Origin: Eubacterium sp.
GTDB taxonomy: Bacteria; Bacillota; Clostridia; Lachnospirales; CAG-274
Length of the DNA: 6,924 bases
Assembly (NCBI GenBank): GCA_020859645.1
Contig: JAJBVU010000327.1
Coordinates: forward strand, 7,428 to 14,351
Direction of reading: 5' to 3'
The notes under the pieces were generated by a model, which was given only the letters and a program-made list of their open reading frames with translations, was not told the origin of the DNA and did no database searches. Shown piece by piece: positions 6,278-6,924 of this stretch. How positions within the stretch are numbered: position 1 is the first letter of the stretch; each line of letters starts with the position of its first letter. The position numbers and the translations under genes were made by a program.

Positions 6278-6913
6278 TTGCAGCAGGATATAAGAGCTAC
6301 CAACAGAATAGCCGTTACAGGTAGAATAGAAGGGGAGTTCGGCTTCAGCCACAGGGTTTACGGAGAGGGGTTTTATTCCTTTTTTATAAGAGTTCCCAGA
6401 CTTTCGGAGGTCTGCGACCTTCTGCCTGTGACAATTTCCGAAAGGCTTATTGACGAAAACACAATGCACCCGGGAGCCGAAATCACAATCAAGGGTCAGC
6501 TTCGCTCATACAACACATATTCCGAAAACCGAAATCATCTAATTTTAAGCATTTTCACAAAGGAGGTTTCTTACCCGGACGAACTGAGCCGAAACGAGCC
6601 GCCCAACTCCGTCAGCCTAAACGGCTTCATCTGCAAGCCGCCTCTTTACAGAACCACCCCTTTGGGCAGAGAAATAGCCGACATACTTTTGGCAGTAAAC
6701 CGAACCTATGGAAAGTCGGACTACATACCCTTGATTGCATGGGGAAGAAATGCACTTTTCTCAAGGAATTTAGCAGTAGGCAGCAATATTATCATAGAAG
6801 GGAGAATGCAGAGCAGGCTCTATCAAAAAAAGTTTGACAACGGAGAAACGGCTGAAAAAACGGCTTATGAGGTGGCTGTATCAAAAATGGACCTTTTGGA
6901 GAAGAATTTTTAG
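6278..6913 (+). CDS. Tandem-OB-fold single-stranded DNA-binding-like protein
   Basis: A 211-residue protein made of two successive OB-fold segments of the SSB/PriB type. Domain 2 (about 109-208) is the clearer: NSVSLNGFICKPPLYRTTPLG, then LLAVNR, YIPLIAWGRNA and NIIIEGRMQSRLYQKK match the order of strands in bacterial SSB. Domain 1 (about 9-100) is divergent but follows the same plan: NRIAVTGRIEG, YSFFIRVPR, then AEITIKGQLRSYN. The protein ends MDLLEKNF and lacks the acidic tail ending in DDIPF-like residues that normal SSB uses to recruit partners, so it is unlikely to be the housekeeping SSB. Single-stranded nucleic-acid binding is inferred from fold; the cellular role is unknown. The start is TTG, backed by GGAGG at 6266-6270. 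It may be co-transcribed with yyaC; no terminator is evident between them. Confidence 0.8.
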   Translation: MQQDIRATNRIAVTGRIEGEFGFSHRVYGEGFYSFFIRVPRLSEVCDLLPVTISERLIDENTMHPGAEITIKGQLRSYNTYSENRNHLILSIFTKEVSYPDELSRNEPPNSVSLNGFICKPPLYRTTPLGREIADILLAVNRTYGKSDYIPLIAWGRNALFSRNLAVGSNIIIEGRMQSRLYQKKFDNGETAEKTAYEVAVSKMDLLEKNF

Positions 6914-6924
6914 GCAACTTGCAC

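Noticed and set aside
6257..6469. Minus-strand frame across the start of the OB-fold gene
   Set aside because: Overlaps the conserved first OB domain in antisense and shows no motif.

Overview
The window looks like chromosome from a low-GC, endospore-forming anaerobic Firmicute, most likely class Clostridia. The evidence is a YyaC-type sporulation protein, secreted proteins with S-layer homology (SLH) domains, strong AAGGAGG-type ribosome binding sites, a TTG start, AT-rich intergenic DNA with sigma-A-type promoters, and a RuvAB pair close to Firmicute forms. No tRNA, rRNA, CRISPR array, transposase or phage gene is visible. No genus can be named from the sequence alone.

Layout. Bases 1-89 hold the 3' end of an unidentified plus-strand gene. 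Next is a small plus-strand membrane protein of the DUF378 family (161-388) with a near-consensus promoter. It converges on a long minus-strand operon, and the two share a symmetrical terminator hairpin (407-439). Read 5' to 3', the minus-strand operon is: a promoter at 5526-5554, SLH surface protein A (5493-3784), its tandem paralogue B (3765-2095), ruvA (2074-1475) and ruvB (1462-446). The gaps are only 12-20 bases, so one transcript probably carries all four genes. On the other side of an AT-rich divergent intergenic region, the plus strand carries yyaC (5666-6211) and a tandem-OB-fold single-stranded-DNA-binding-like protein (6278-6913) that starts at TTG.

Function. RuvA and RuvB form the Holliday-junction branch-migration motor. 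The two surface proteins have a signal peptide, a central SLH region and WG-like/beta-strand segments on both sides, and they look like the product of a gene duplication. Nothing links them biochemically to recombination; the shared transcript is the only visible connection. YyaC is a HybD-like putative protease of sporulation. The last protein resembles SSB/PriB OB folds but lacks the acidic SSB tail.

Most of the window is ordinary. The parts worth a second look are the tandem SLH pair (central SLH placement, conserved cysteines, a strongly conserved core), its operon linkage to ruvAB, the altered acidic pin of RuvA, and the tail-less double-OB protein.
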